Source: Proteles cristata cristata
Lineage: Eukaryota > Chordata > Mammalia > Carnivora > Hyaenidae
Length of the DNA: 64,000 nt
Assembly: GCA_017311185.1 (NCBI GenBank)
Contig: JAESUZ010003097.1
Coordinates: forward strand, 1-64,000
Reading direction: 5' to 3'
The position numbers and the translations under genes were made by a program. Positions 11,671-22,444 of the stretch are shown in pieces; the first letter of the stretch is position 1, and each line of letters opens with the position of its first letter. Under the pieces are notes generated by a model. The model did no database searches. It had not been told where the DNA came from and was given only the letters and a program-made list of their open reading frames with translations.

Positions 11671-11862
11671 TTTTTAACATTTATTCATTTTATATAGAGA
11701 GATAGAGTGCCAGTGAGGGAGGGAGGGAGGCAGAATCCAAACCAGACTTCAGGCTCTGATCTGTCAGCCCAGTGCCCGACGCTGGGCTTGAATCCACGAG
11801 CAGTGAGATCATGACCTGAGCTGAAGTCGGAGGCTTAACTGACTGAGCCACCAAGGTGCCCC
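11671..11862 (-). mobile_element. SINEC_Fc-type SINE (older), decayed
   Basis: Inverted CAN SINE ending in ccaccaaggtgcccc. The left edge is blurred by T-rich sequence, so the start is approximate. It forms part of a cluster of insertions in L1-F ORF2. Confidence 0.75.
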
Positions 11863-11865
11863 TAT

Positions 11866-12189
11866 TTATTTTAAGTTTTTATTTAAATTCCAATTCATTA
11901 ACACACCGTGTAATATTAGTTTCAGGTGTACAATTTAGTGATTTAATATATACAATGACTGGTGATCATTACAAGTGCACTCCTTAATCCCCATCACCTA
12001 TTGAAGTGATCTTTCCCTCCACCTTCCCTCTGATAACCATTAGTTTGTCCTCTACAATTAAGAATCAGTTTCTTGGTTGGCTCTCTCTTTTTTCCCTATG
12101 AAAATCAATTAGTGTAATAGAGCACATAAAAACTAAAGAATAAAAATACCATATGGATTCAGTCATATGTAGAATTTAAGAAACAAAGC

Positions 12190-12225
<36 letters not shown>

Positions 12226-12358
12226 AGAGACAAACCAGAAAGGGGAGAGGCTAGTGGGTTGGGAAATGGGTAATATAGGTGAAGGGAATTAAGAATGCAT
12301 AGTATATATACTGATCAAACTCCATTGTCTGGTGTTAATTGAGCCATATTATGTAAAT
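11866..12358. mobile_element. L1 3' UTR copy with inverted 5' part
   Basis: 11866-12112 is antisense L1 3' UTR (gtaatattagtttcaggtg, taatccccatcacctatt). From about 12119 the sequence is sense 3' UTR (atatggattcagtcatatg, agaaacaaagc) to about 12358. This antisense-then-sense order is the signature of twin priming. A (CAA)n run lies in the sense part. Confidence 0.65.
12190..12225. repeat. (CAA)n microsatellite
   Basis: About 12 near-perfect caa units inside L1 3' UTR sequence. Confidence 0.95.
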
Positions 12359-12359
12359 C

Positions 12360-12530
12360 AAACTTACCAAGTTTTTAAGTGACTTTTCTATCCCCTGAGG
12401 AATAGAAATGAAATTCACTTGATTTATTTAAGACTTAATTTGAATTATCTTTAATTATCTGTCATTTCTGTCTTTACCCTGAGATTTAAAAAAAATATCT
12501 TCATTACTTTCAGTAGAAAGGAGACATTAA
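12360..12530. repeat. Copy 2 of the ~175-bp dispersed duplicate
   Basis: Starts aaacttaccaagtttttaag. It shares tctgtcatttctgtct/taccctga and cagtagaaaggaga blocks with copy 1 at 10527-10705. By eye it is roughly three quarters to four fifths identical. It sits directly after a sense L1 3' end. Confidence 0.75.
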
Positions 12531-12549
12531 AAAAATAATGTCTTAATTA

Positions 12550-12794
12550 TAAAAATTAATATATTATTAATTAAAATCCAAATTAGTTACATATAGTGTA
12601 ATAATGATTTCAGGAATAGAATTTAGTTATTTATCACTTACATATAACATCCAGTGCTTACCCTAACAAGTGTCCTCCTTAATGTCCCTTGCCCATGTTG
12701 AGTACTGAATAATATATAGAATTGTTGAATCATTATATTGTACACCTGAAACTAACATAACACTGTATGTTAACAATACTGGAATAAAATAAAA
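12550..12794. mobile_element. Second inverted/sense L1 3' end
   Basis: 12550-12690 is antisense 3' UTR (gtgtcctccttaatgtccc). About 12695-12790 is sense 3' terminus (ttatattgtacacctgaaac, then aataaaataaaaaaat). This is another 5'-inverted L1 tail, inserted in L1-F ORF2. Confidence 0.65.
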
Positions 12795-13098
12795 AAATAA
12801 ATTGAAAAAGCACAATTATCTTAATAGATGCAGAGAAAACATTTAACAAAATTGAGCACCCTTGCATGATAAATGCCCTTAGCAAACTGGGAACAGAAAT
12901 ACAGTACCTGAATGTGATAAAAGCCATATATGAAAAGCAAATAACTAACATTGTACTCAATGGTGAAAAATTGTAAATTTTTCCTCTCAGATGAAGAACA
13001 AGGCAAGGATGCTCACTCTCACCACTTCTATCCAATGTGGTAATAGAAGTCCTAGCCAGAAAAATTAGGGAAGAAACGGAAATAGAAAAATCCAAATA
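12795..13098 (+). mobile_element. L1-F ORF2, RT palm segment
   Basis: Encodes a decayed version of the [12 protein letters not shown]...KAIYEK block (gatgcagagaaaacatttaac) and the [19 protein letters not shown] block near 12995-13040. Separated from its upstream part by the insertions at 11601-12794. Confidence 0.75.
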
Positions 13099-13313
13099 GC
13101 GGCACCTGGGTGGCTCAGTTGGTTAAGGGTTCGACTTCAGCCTAGGTCATGATCTCACAATTCATGGGTTTGAGCCCCGTGTTGGTCTCTGTGCTGGCAG
13201 TTAGCTCAGAGCCGGGAGCCTGCTTCAGATTCTGTCTCCCTCTCTCTCTGACCCTCCCCTGCTCACATTGTCTGTGTCTGTCTGTCTCTCTCTCTCAAAA
13301 TAAACGAAACATT
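13099..13313 (+). mobile_element. SINEC_Fc-type SINE (older) in L1-F
   Basis: Head ggcacctgggtggctcagtt, tail ctctctcaaaataaacgaaa. Its A tail was hit by a second SINE. Confidence 0.88.
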
Positions 13314-13582
13314 GGGGCACCTGGGTGGCTTAGTCGGTTGGGCGTCCGACTTTTGCTTAGGTCATGATCTCGTGGTTCGTATGTTTGAGCCTCGCATCGG
13401 GCTCTGTGCTGACTGCCAGCTCGTAGCCTGGAGCCTGTTTCAGGTTCTGTGACTCCTTCTCTCTCTGACCCTCCCCTGCTTGCGCTGTCTCTCTCTCTTT
13501 CCTAGAAATAAATAAAACATTAAAAAATTTTTTAATGTTAAAATAAATAAATAAATAAAACATTTAAAAAATTAAAAAAAGA
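13314..13582 (+). mobile_element. SINEC_Fc-type SINE (young) inserted in the tail of the preceding SINE
   Basis: Head ggggcacctgggtggcttag, with the young-type gactgccagctc and cctagaaataaataaaaca. The tail is extended by (AAAT)n-like sequence. L1-F resumes at about 13583 (aaaacatccaaacaatc). Confidence 0.88.
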
Positions 13583-13630
13583 AAACATCCAAACAATCTT
13601 TGTAGCTGATATGTTCTTTTATATATAAAA

Positions 13631-13670
<40 letters not shown>

Positions 13671-13945
13671 CTACATTAAATGAATTCTCTAATAATAATA
13701 AAATAAATAAAAGTAAATTTACATGTTACAAAAATTTTTTGTGTCTATATACACTAACAGTTATCTATATGAAGAAAAAATTAGGAAAACAATTCCATTT
13801 GCAATAGTATCAAAAATAAAACTTAAGAACAAGCTGAACTAAGGACATAAAAACAAACTGAAAACTACAGAGCACTAATTTAAGAAATTAAGGAAGACAA
13901 AAACAAATGAAAACAAATCCCATTTCCATGATTTGGAAGACTTAA
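13583..13945 (+). mobile_element. L1-F ORF2, end of the surviving part
   Basis: ORF2 sequence after the RT active site (aaaacaattccatttgcaat), degenerate. It stops abruptly at the 5' end of the next L1. Confidence 0.65.
13635..13669. repeat. (CA)n microsatellite
   Basis: About 17 CA units inside L1-F. Uninterrupted, so probably length-polymorphic. Confidence 0.95.
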
Positions 13946-13950
13946 TGTTA

Positions 13951-14935
13951 GGGGAGGGGCAAGATGACGGAGAAGTAGGGATCTCCTTACATGCACTCAC
14001 GCCCAGGCATCACACGGAAAAGACCTGAAGCCATAGGAAACCGTAACAAACCCAAGAGATTGGGAGAAAAAGGACACGGATTCCACTGAGATAGCCTTCT
14101 AAGCTGAGTGTGAACTGGGGAAGATAAAATCGGGCCTGGATTGGAGACTGGAGGGACGGGCCACCCCCCTCTGTGGGGAGTGAGAGGGGAAAAAGAGAGT
14201 CTGAAACAGAAAAACTTCCGCTCGGGGGGAAAAACCTCCGCTCAGGGTGTAGAAAAACTTTGAGCACAAAATACCTGCGCTTCAGGCCCCCCCACGCTCC
14301 AACTCACCCCAGAAGGACTGCGCTCGCGGTTTGCTTGTTTGTGCTGGCTACTGGCTGGCTGGGAGAGGTTGCGTGCCTGCAGCCATTGCCCTCCTGACGG
14401 GCTTGGGCCCCTGGAGGAGGCGCGCACAGGCACCGGCGTCCGTGCTCCTAGCTGGCTGGAACTCTAGAGGGAAGGCAAAAAGCTGAAAACTGGCAGATTT
14501 GACCACGAGTTCGTGTTTTGGGTGACGAGACAGAGGGAACTTGATTTCCTCACTCCAGCGGGCTCAGTTTGCCTGCAGACAAGGCCCCCTGCCCCGCCCA
14601 GGCTCCCCAGCCCGACCCAGACGAGAAGGGAGCAGCGGCTTCTGGCTCCACCCCCAGAGCTAGCCTGGAAGCTTGGAATTGCCATGAGGGCGTTGCCAGG
14701 GGGTGGTGTGAGGCAATTTCAGCGGGGTGCTTGGCCTGGGATTTGGAGGCTGGGACTGGCCTGGGTTGAAAAGCACAACAAACTTAGGCTGAGCCCCTGG
14801 CCCAGGGAGTATACATACCTATAAAAGCGAAGTGGAGCTCCACCACTCTCCTCCCTACAACCGCCAAGGCAGAACTACCGCCTGACGAATTTGATCACAC
14901 CACTCCCATCCCTGCTTGAGAACTGCCATCCTCCC
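13951..14935 (+). mobile_element. L1 5' UTR fragment, sense orientation
   Basis: Starts ggggaggggcaagatgacgg, the carnivore L1 5' terminus on the + strand, and continues through the GC-rich 5' UTR. It ends at about 14935 where minus-strand ORF2 sequence begins after a (TTTTTG)-rich spacer. The YY1-like core is mutated (caagatgacgg at 13960-13970). No ORF1 follows. No other copy in the window has this arrangement. Confidence 0.85.
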
Positions 14936-14959
14936 TTTTTTGTTTTTGTTTTTTGTTTT

Positions 14960-16383
14960 TTTGGGAGATTTTTTATAACTATTCAATTTCCTCACTTGTT
15001 ATGGGTCTGTTCAGATTTTCTCTCTCTTCCTGTGTGAATTTTGGTAGTGAATGCATGTTTAGAAATTTGTCCATTTCTTCTAAATTGTCCAATTTGTCAG
15101 CATATAATTTTTCATAGTATTCCCTGATAATTGCTTGTATTTCTGAGAGATTGGTTGTAAGAAGTCCATTTTCATTCATGATTTTGTCTATTTGGGTGCT
15201 CTCTCTTCTCTTTTTGAGAAGCCTAGCTAGAAGTTTGTCAAGTTTGTTTATTTTTTCAAAAAACCAGCTCTTGGTTTCATTGATCTGTTCAATTATTTTT
15301 TTGGTCTCTATGTTGTTTATTTCTGCGTTGATTTTTACCATTTCTCTTCTTCTACTGAATTTAGGGCGTCTTGTTGCTCTGCCTCTAGTCCCTTTAGGTG
15401 AGCTCTTAGATTTTGGACTTGCGCTTTTTCTAATTTCTTGAAATAGGCCTGGAATGCAATGTGATTTCCTCTTAGGACTGCCTTTGCTGCATCCCATAGA
15501 GTTTACATTGTTGTATTTTCGTTTTCATTTGTTTCCATATATTTTTTAATTTCCTCTCTAATTACCTGATTGACCCATTCATTCTTTAGTAGGGTGTTCT
15601 CTAACTTAATTGTTTTTGAGATCTTCCTGACTTCTTCCTGTCATTGACTTCAAGTTTTAAAGCATTATGACCTGAAAGTATGCATGGTATGATCTCAATT
15701 CCTTTATATTTATAGAGGGCTTCTTTATGTCTCAGTATGTGCTCTATTTTGGAGAATGTGCCATCTGCACTTGAGAAGAACGTAAATTCCCTGGCCTCAG
15801 GATGTAGAGTTCTAAATATATCTGTCAGATATATGTTCCAATGTGTCTTTCACATCGATTGTTTCTCTAGTGATTTTCTGTCTTGTTGACCTATCCATTG
15901 CTGTAAGTGGAGTATTGTAATTCCCTGCTATTAGCACATTCTTATCTCTGAGCTTGTTTCTCTTTGTGATTAATTATTTTATATATTTAGGTGCTCCCAT
16001 ATTCGGTGAATAGACATTTATGATTGTTAGTTCTTCCTGATGGATAGACCCTGTAACTATTATGTAATGCCCTTCTTCATCTCTTGTTATTGTCTTTAAA
16101 GTCCAGTTTGTCTGATATAAGTATAGCTACTCTGGCTTTCTTTTGATTTCCAGTAGCATGATATATATTTCCCACCCCCTTACTTTTAATCTGAAGGTAT
16201 CTTTAGTTCAAAAATGAGTTTCTTGTAGACAGCAAGCATATAGATGGATTTTGTTTTTTGTTTTTTTTTTTTTATCCATTCTGCTACCCTGTATCTTTTG
16301 ATTGGAGCATGCAACCAATTTACATTCAGTGTTATTATTGAAATATGTGGGTTTAGAATCTTTGTATCTTTTGAAGGGTTCAT
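14960..16383 (-). pseudogene. L1-E ORF2 pseudogene, N-terminal endonuclease part only
   Basis: The ATG is at 16381-16383, followed by NPSKDTKILNPHIS and ITLNVNWLHAPIKRYRVAEW (the first G of the usual NVNGL is W). A LQETHF-like segment carrying the catalytic glutamate is readable in a shifted frame near 16210. Later open pieces include 14979-15497 with [20 protein letters not shown]. The reverse transcriptase core is absent, so it cannot be active. Confidence 0.82.
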
Positions 16384-16397
16384 GTTTCTGGTTGTGT

Positions 16398-17321
16398 CTA
16401 TGGTATCTTTGTTCCTTGCAGCATTTCATTCAGAGAGTCCCACTCAGGATTTCTTGTAGGCATTGCTTAGTGGTGACAAATTCTCTCAATTGCTGCTTAT
16501 TTGGAAAGATTTTTTTATCTCTCCTTCTCTTTTGAATGACAAGCTTGCTGGATAGAGGATTCTTGGCTGCATATTTTTACTGTTCATCACATTGAAGATC
16601 TCCTGCCATTCTTTTCTGGCCTGCCATGTATCAGTAGATAGTTCTGTCATCACTCTGATAGGTTTGCCTTTGTATGTTAGGGCCCTTTTCTCCCTAGCTG
16701 CTTTCCAAATTCTCTCTTTGTCCTTGTATTTTGCCATTTTTACTATGATATGCCATGCAGAAGATCGATTCAAGTTCGTCTGAGAGGAGTCCTCTGAGCC
16801 TCTTGTATTTCAACATTGACTTCCTTCCCCAGGTCGGGGAAGTTCTCTGCTATAATTTGTTCCAGGACTCCTTCAGCACCTTTCCCCCTGTCTTCCTCTT
16901 CTGGGATTCCTTTGATACAGATATTGTTGCGTTTGACCGTATCGCTGAGCTCTCGAATTCTTCTTTCCTGTTCCTGGATCAGTTTGTCTCTTTTTTTGTC
17001 AGCTTCTTGTTTTTCTATAATGGTGTCTTCCAAATCACTTTTTCTCCTTTCTCCCTCTTCAATCCGTGCATTGGAGGCCTCTAATATGTTATGTAATTCA
17101 TTTATCGCATTTTTAATTCTTCATGCCTATTTTTATTTTCCATTCTGTCTGTAGCCGTAGTTTCTTTGATGTCCCCTATGTTTTTCAAGCCCTGTTATTA
17201 ATTTTACCATTATTATTCTAAAATCTTGTTCACTTATGCTGCTGATATCTGTTTTGAGCAGTTCATTAGCTGTCATTTCTTCTTGGAGTTTCTTCGGAGG
17301 AGAGCTCTTTCGTTTCGTCAT
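16398..17321 (-). pseudogene. L1-E ORF1 pseudogene (RNA-binding chaperone)
   Basis: About 924 bp from ATG (17319-17321) to TAG (16398-16400), the usual ORF1 length near 300 codons. The N terminus reads MTKRKSSPPKKLQEEM. The middle has heptad-rich coiled-coil sequence (KRDKLIQEQERRIRELSD). The C-terminal domain has ERIWKAAREKRALTYKGKP and QARKEWQEIFNVMNSKNMQ. It is the best preserved ORF1 in the window, but frame changes occur near 17100, 16770 and 16510. Confidence 0.85.
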
Positions 17322-19191
17322 TTTAGTTAGCTTTCCAGCTCTTGTTGGTTTTAAAGACCTGTTAATGCTCTCTGTATCTATGAGTGCTGCTATATCCAAG
17401 AAGACTCTTTGACTGTCCAGGGCCTATCCTTTCAGAGAGTGTTTTTGAATGGTATCTCTTGGTCTCTCTTGTTGGGACTTTGGTTATTTTATTTTCCTAT
17501 TCATAGTGAAACTTGGGACTCTCAATCTTGTGTACTCTGGCTTGTTTCTTGAGGTAGCCCTGGAAAAGAGAACAGACAGACAAACACACAGGGAGCAGGA
17601 GCACACAAACGCACAGGCTAATTCAACTAACATGCAAAGCAAGTGGGAAAACGAAAAAGTTAAGAGAAAAGATGGAGGAGGAAGGGCGAATAATAGGGAG
17701 TATAAAATACATAAAAGGGTCAAAAAGGAGAAAAGAAAAGGAAAAAAGGAAACCGATGGACAAAGAACGGTTTAAAGCATATAACTGGATTTCCCAGCTA
17801 CAGTTAAATAGCCATGTGTATGCAGTGCTGGTTGAAGAGCTTAGAGAAAGAGAGAGAAGACGGTGGGGATGAGGCAAAATTGGAAATAGAATGAACAGGC
17901 AGAAGGGATAAGAAGCTTTTTCCAAAGAGGTAAAGGGTAGAATATGGTTGGATAGGTGAGAGAAGGGTGCTGGTATTATCCAGAGAAACTATATAGTCTA
18001 ATTAGTCCTGAGAGAAAGAGTTGAAAATGTCGGTAGTTGTAGAATTCACATCTACAGAATGGACTCATTGTGATTGTTTAAGCAAGCCGGTGACCAGAGT
18101 TAATCAGGTCAGTGTTCTGGGGAAAAAAGAGATAAAAGGGAAAGAAGAAAATAAGAAAAAAAAAATGGAGGAGGGCAGCTCTCAAAAAAGATGGGCATGG
18201 CGTTATCCAATGCCTCAGGCGGGAGTTCTGCCTTGGGGGTTGTGGGCAGGAGAGTGATGGTGCTTCATTCCCTTTTTGAACCAAGCGCTGCACCTCGCGT
18301 TTTTGGGCCTGTAAACTCCCCATACCGGTGGCGCAGCCAAAGTTGGTTGCACTCTTCAGCTCAGGCCAGTCCCAGTCTCCAAATCCCAATCCTCGCGCCC
18401 TGCTGAAATTGCCGTAGACACAACTTCACAGGCAACCCCCTCAGGGCAATTCCAGGCCTCCCGCCTGGCTCTGGGGGTGGAGTCAGAATTGCTGCTTCCT
18501 TCTCTGGCTTGGGCTGGCGAGCATGGGCGGGGGCTTGCCTGCCAGGTTCGCTGAGCCCAAGCCCGCTGGAGTGAGGAAAACCAAGTCCCTCTATGGCTCG
18601 TCACTCAAAACACGAACTCATTGACAAATTTCCCAGTTTTTAGCTCTTTGCCTTCCCTCTAGAGTTCCAGCCAGCCAGGAGCACGGACCCCCAGTTTCCG
18701 CACGCGTGGCTCTTTCTGGGGCCCAAGCCTGCCGGGAGGACAATGGCAGCAGGCGTGCCGCTACTCTGAAGTCCAGTCCGCCAGGAGCAAGTACAAAGAA
18801 GCAGTCTGTGAGCTCAGTCCCCCCGGGACCAGTTGGCGCGAGGGGACCTGGTGTGCAGGTATTTGGCAAGTATGGTCTTTCTATGCCCTGAGCAGAGGTT
18901 TTTCCCCCCTGAGCAGAGGTTTTTCTGTTTCACACTCTCTTTTCCCCCTCTCACTCCCTGTGGAGGCTAGAGGGGGATCGCCTCCGACCCTGGAGTCTCC
19001 GATCTTCGTCCGATTTTATCTTCCCCAGTTCGCACTCACGTTAGAACATTTTCTCAGTGGATTCTGAGTCCTTTTTCTCCCAATGTCTCAGGTTTTGTAA
19101 GGTTTCCAGTGGCTTCAGATCTTTTCCATGTGATGTATGGGCGAGAGTGCAAGTACGGAGCTCCTTACTTCTCCGCCATCTTTCCCCCTCC
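17322..19191 (-). promoter_or_regulatory. L1-E 5' UTR / promoter region
   Basis: 1.87 kb, collinear with the L1-B 5' UTR, with a GC-rich distal half (about 18200-19000), a purine tract at about 18120-18175 and the YY1-like core at its end. Paired as an inverted repeat with 13951-14935. Confidence 0.7.
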
Positions 19192-19384
19192 TAGATTCAC
19201 TTTAAAGAAGCACAATATCTTTTCCTTTCTGTTTTCTTCAGTCCCAAATTAATGTACTTTTTATTCTGAGTATTGTGTACCTGAGGAAAAAATTCTTCTT
19301 CTGTTGAGTGAGTGTCATCTAAATCTTCTATGAGAGTTTAGTATATTGTGTTTTCATGATATACATTTTAACTTTCTTACCTAC
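19192..19384. other. Unique intron sequence
   Basis: No gene or repeat recognised between L1-E and the SINE. Confidence 0.5.
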
Positions 19385-19394
19385 ATGTAAATTT

Positions 19395-19610
19395 TTTAAA
19401 ATTTTTTTATTTATTTCTAGGAGAGAGAGAGAGAGACAGCGTGAGGAGGGGAGGGTCAGAGAGAGAGGGAGACACAGACTCCGACATAGGCTCCAGGCTC
19501 TGAGCTGGCAGTCAGCACAGAGCCTGACACGGGGCTCGAACCCACAAACTGCGAGATCATGACCCAAGCGAAAGTCGGACGCTAACCGACTAAGCCACCC
19601 AGGCGCCCCA
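19395..19610 (-). mobile_element. SINEC_Fc-type SINE (young)
   Basis: Inverted. TSD atgtaaattt at 19385-19394 and 19611-19620. Inserted into non-repetitive intron, which makes it useful for presence/absence typing. Confidence 0.93.
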
Positions 19611-19620
19611 ATGTAAATTT

Positions 19621-20094
19621 GTTTTTTAAATGTGATGAAGTTTACATTTAGTTTGAGAACCTTAGTTTACAGATATTGTATATAGATGTTGGAAGACATT
19701 AGCTCTCTGACTGTATATTCCAGAAGAATGTGACTTAGGCTGATTTCTAAGCTTATAATTTGTGGTTTATGGTTAAGCTATTAGACAACTCAAATTTCTG
19801 TATTCAGACACTTGGTGTCTAGTCTATTTCAACATATTCAAATTAGTAAAAACTAAGATCGGTATTAAAACACTACATTGATTTCAGTATATTTAGAATT
19901 CTAAATCGATTTGAGCATTAATTCCTCTTTGTGATTTATTAAAATATGCAATGCAGACATGACTTTTTATCTTACTATAGTAATATAGCTCCCAAATGAT
20001 AATTTTATAATATATTCTTCTGGATTTTTTATTTACTTTTTTGTCCATTTTGTGTTGGAATAGGCAGTCTCAATATTATCAAAAAGAAATTTAG
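19621..20094. other. Unique AT-rich intron sequence
   Basis: No coding potential or named repeat seen. Confidence 0.5.
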
Positions 20095-20445
20095 CACCCC
20101 CAGTTTGTCGAAACATAATTGGCATACCATAATGTATAAATTCAAGGCATACAGCATAATGATTTGATTTACATGTATCGTAAAATGATTACCACAGTAA
20201 GTTTAGTTAGCATCATCCATGTCTTATAGATACAAAAAAAAAAAAAAAAAAGAAAGAGAGAGAGAGAGAGAGAGAAAAGTTTTTTCCTTGTGATAAGAAC
20301 TCTTAGGATCTGTTCTCTCAATAACTTTCAAATATACTATGCAACAGTATTAACTATAGTCAACATGCTGTACATTACAACCCTAGTAATTATTTATGTT
20401 ATATCTGAAAGTTTGTACCTTTTGACCTTCATCAAATCCCTTTCT
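20095..20445 (-). mobile_element. Old L1 3' UTR fragment (L1M type)
   Basis: Antisense of an ancient mammalian L1 3' UTR: aaaatgattaccacagtaag, caagtgtgataagaactc-like text near 20290, then ctatagtcaacatgctgtac and gaaagtttgtaccttttgac. Interrupted by an A/GA-rich tract. Confidence 0.7.
20234..20277. repeat. (A)n(GA)n simple repeat
   Basis: About 19 A residues, then gaaa and about 11 GA units. Confidence 0.9.
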
Positions 20446-20905
20446 TTTTTAGTTATATAGACAAAGTACAAAAAACATTCTACTTAACCCTTATTTTTAT
20501 TTATCAGTGTGTCTCAATCTTTTTATTTACACTGGGGTTTCTGGATACTTCAAAGCCAAAGTTACTGGAAGGTTTGGTCAGTCTAGCATTTTCTACATGC
20601 AAAAATAGGAAGCACTTTTTTTTTGCGGGGGGGCAAACACTATATTCTGAGATGATGGGTAACATGAGTTAATTACTGTGAATTTTCCCCAAATCATATG
20701 GAAGCTGATAACTCTAGACTTTAGAAAACATTTTCTAAGCACATGTAAATTTTGGCATAAACACATGTTTAAGCTCAAATAAAGTTACAGTTTTTGATAT
20801 TATTCTGAATCAAACAAATCCTGAAAGTTTAATGCAAAGGTGATTTTTCAAAGCACCATGTCCTTATTGTCAAAATTCTATGTCATTTTTGACTGTATAT
20901 GTTTT
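20446..20905. other. Unique AT-rich intron sequence
   Basis: No supported gene. A T run and G run at 20616-20632 are the only notable composition. Confidence 0.5.
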
Positions 20906-21285
20906 GCATCAAAATGCTGTACACCCATTAGAATGGCTAAATCCAAAACTTAGAGAATAGCAATTGCTGATAAGAAGAAAAAGAAATTCTCATTTATTGG
21001 TGGTGAGGATGGAAAATGGTACAATCACTTTGAAGTACAGTCTGAAAGTTTCTCAAAAATCTAAATATACTCTTCCCGTAGGCTCCAGTGATTACACTCT
21101 TAAGTATTTACCAAACTGAATTGTAAATGTATGTCTACTTAAATCCTGCATGCAAATATTTATAACAACTTTATTCATGATCACAAAAACAACAACAACA
21201 GAAAAAAACCTGGAAGCAACCACAATGTCTTTCAATAGACAAATGGATACATTGGAATACTAAATTGAATGGAATATTCTATTGG
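20906..21285 (+). mobile_element. Old L1 ORF2 3' end fragment
   Basis: Degenerate sense L1 (cacccattagaatggctaaa, caatcactttgaagtacagt, caatagacaaatggatacat). Truncated at about 21285. Confidence 0.7.
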
Positions 21286-21984
21286 CAGACCGCAGACACA
21301 ATCTACACTTACCATCCACCTTGAAAGCACAGACCAGTGCACGATCCAGGTGTTGTAACTGGCTTCCCATCTCAGTGAGTCTCAAGCAGGACCCTAGACC
21401 ACACCAGCTCGGGCCTTCCAAATGAGGCAGCCACACGGAAGGCACACCTGGATGTCTCTAATCAATGCTCACTACAGCTCTGGCCTTTACATCAGGCACA
21501 AAGCACCCCAGAACATTCCAGGCCTACACCGCTTAGGTTTCAGGAAGCTTGCCAGGACACCCCAATGTAGAGTGTTCTGAAACAACCCAGCTGATGTCTG
21601 CTTTGGATCCAGCCAACCCACCAGGGTGTTCCTTATTTAAAGCATCCTAGGAACCCTTAGACTCCACTAGCCTCAGTTACAACAAATCTACCAGGGCACC
21701 CTTGCACGGAGTGCTCTGGAAAACCTCATCCCACATCAGCCAAGGCTCCAGTTGTCTCCCAGAGCACCCCCTGTGCTGAGCACCTCAATACATGTGGCTT
21801 GCACCCACTTCAGCTTCAGCTGTGTAAAGAGTCCAGAGGCCACACCAGGCCTCACCCACTTCATTTTAGTTGTCTGCCAGGGCAAATCATACACAGAGTA
21901 CCTTACAATCTCCACTGCTTGTACCCTGCCTTGGATTGAGCCATCCCTCCAGGGTATCCTCTGTGCAGAGAGCCTTAAAGCAAC
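21286..21984. repeat. Degenerate tandem array, period about 68 bp
   Basis: GC-richer than its surroundings. A CCAGGG(C/T)A-like unit start recurs at 21552, 21621, 21691, 21758, 21877 and 21949 (spacings 69, 70, 67, 119, 72), with a decayed unit around 21820. Units contain a ...CAGAGTGCTCTGGAA...-like core and end in pyrimidine-rich cct/tct. No open frame spans it. Family unknown to me. Confidence 0.65.
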
Positions 21985-22444
21985 CAAAGGTTTCTCTTGT
22001 ATACAATTTTTTACTTCTTTCTTGCTGTTTTTAAATTGTCTATTTATCTTTAACTTTTGACATTTTTATTATTATGTGTCATGGTATGGACCACCTTGGG
22101 TTTATTTATTTATTTATTTATTTTTTAGAACTCTCTGTGCTACTTAAACCTGTATGTCTATTTCCATCCCTAGGTTAGGGAAATTTTCAGTTATCATTTC
22201 TTCAAATAAATTTCTGCCTCTTCCATTTTCTCTTTTTCTTCTGTGAACTCTAGAATGCAATGTTTGTTTGCTTCAGGTTGCCTAAGAAATCCCTTAACCT
22301 ATCATCATGTTTTTTACACTTTTTTTTTCTCTTCAGCTTATATGCTTATTACTCTAATTTCCAGATCACTGGTACATTCTTTTGTATCTGCTAATCTATT
22401 GTTGGTTTACTGTCATGTATTTTTTATTTCAGTTATTTTATTCT
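21985..22444 (-). mobile_element. L1-D inverted segment (ORF1)
   Basis: Antisense ORF1: coiled-coil end (tcttcaaataaatttctgcc) to the RNA-binding domain (right-to-left ...ILKTARKK.KCIQ). The sense part begins at 22445, almost exactly where the inverted segment stops in L1 coordinates, the pattern expected of twin-primed insertion. Confidence 0.75.

Larger units (their letters stand above)
14960..19191 (-). mobile_element. L1-E, minus strand, 5' end to start of RT; 3' part missing
   Basis: From its 5' end: 5' UTR 19191-17322, ORF1 17321-16398, ORF2 from 16383 down to about 14960, where it ends just inside the reverse transcriptase ([11 protein letters not shown] at the break). No 3' UTR or poly-A is attached; instead an opposite-strand L1 5' UTR follows. 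The 5' terminus carries CCGCCATCTT at 19173-19182. It contains no SINE. Confidence 0.88.

Noticed and set aside
14010..14824. Overlapping open frames on both strands in GC-rich DNA
   Set aside because: This is L1 5' UTR, noncoding in the family.
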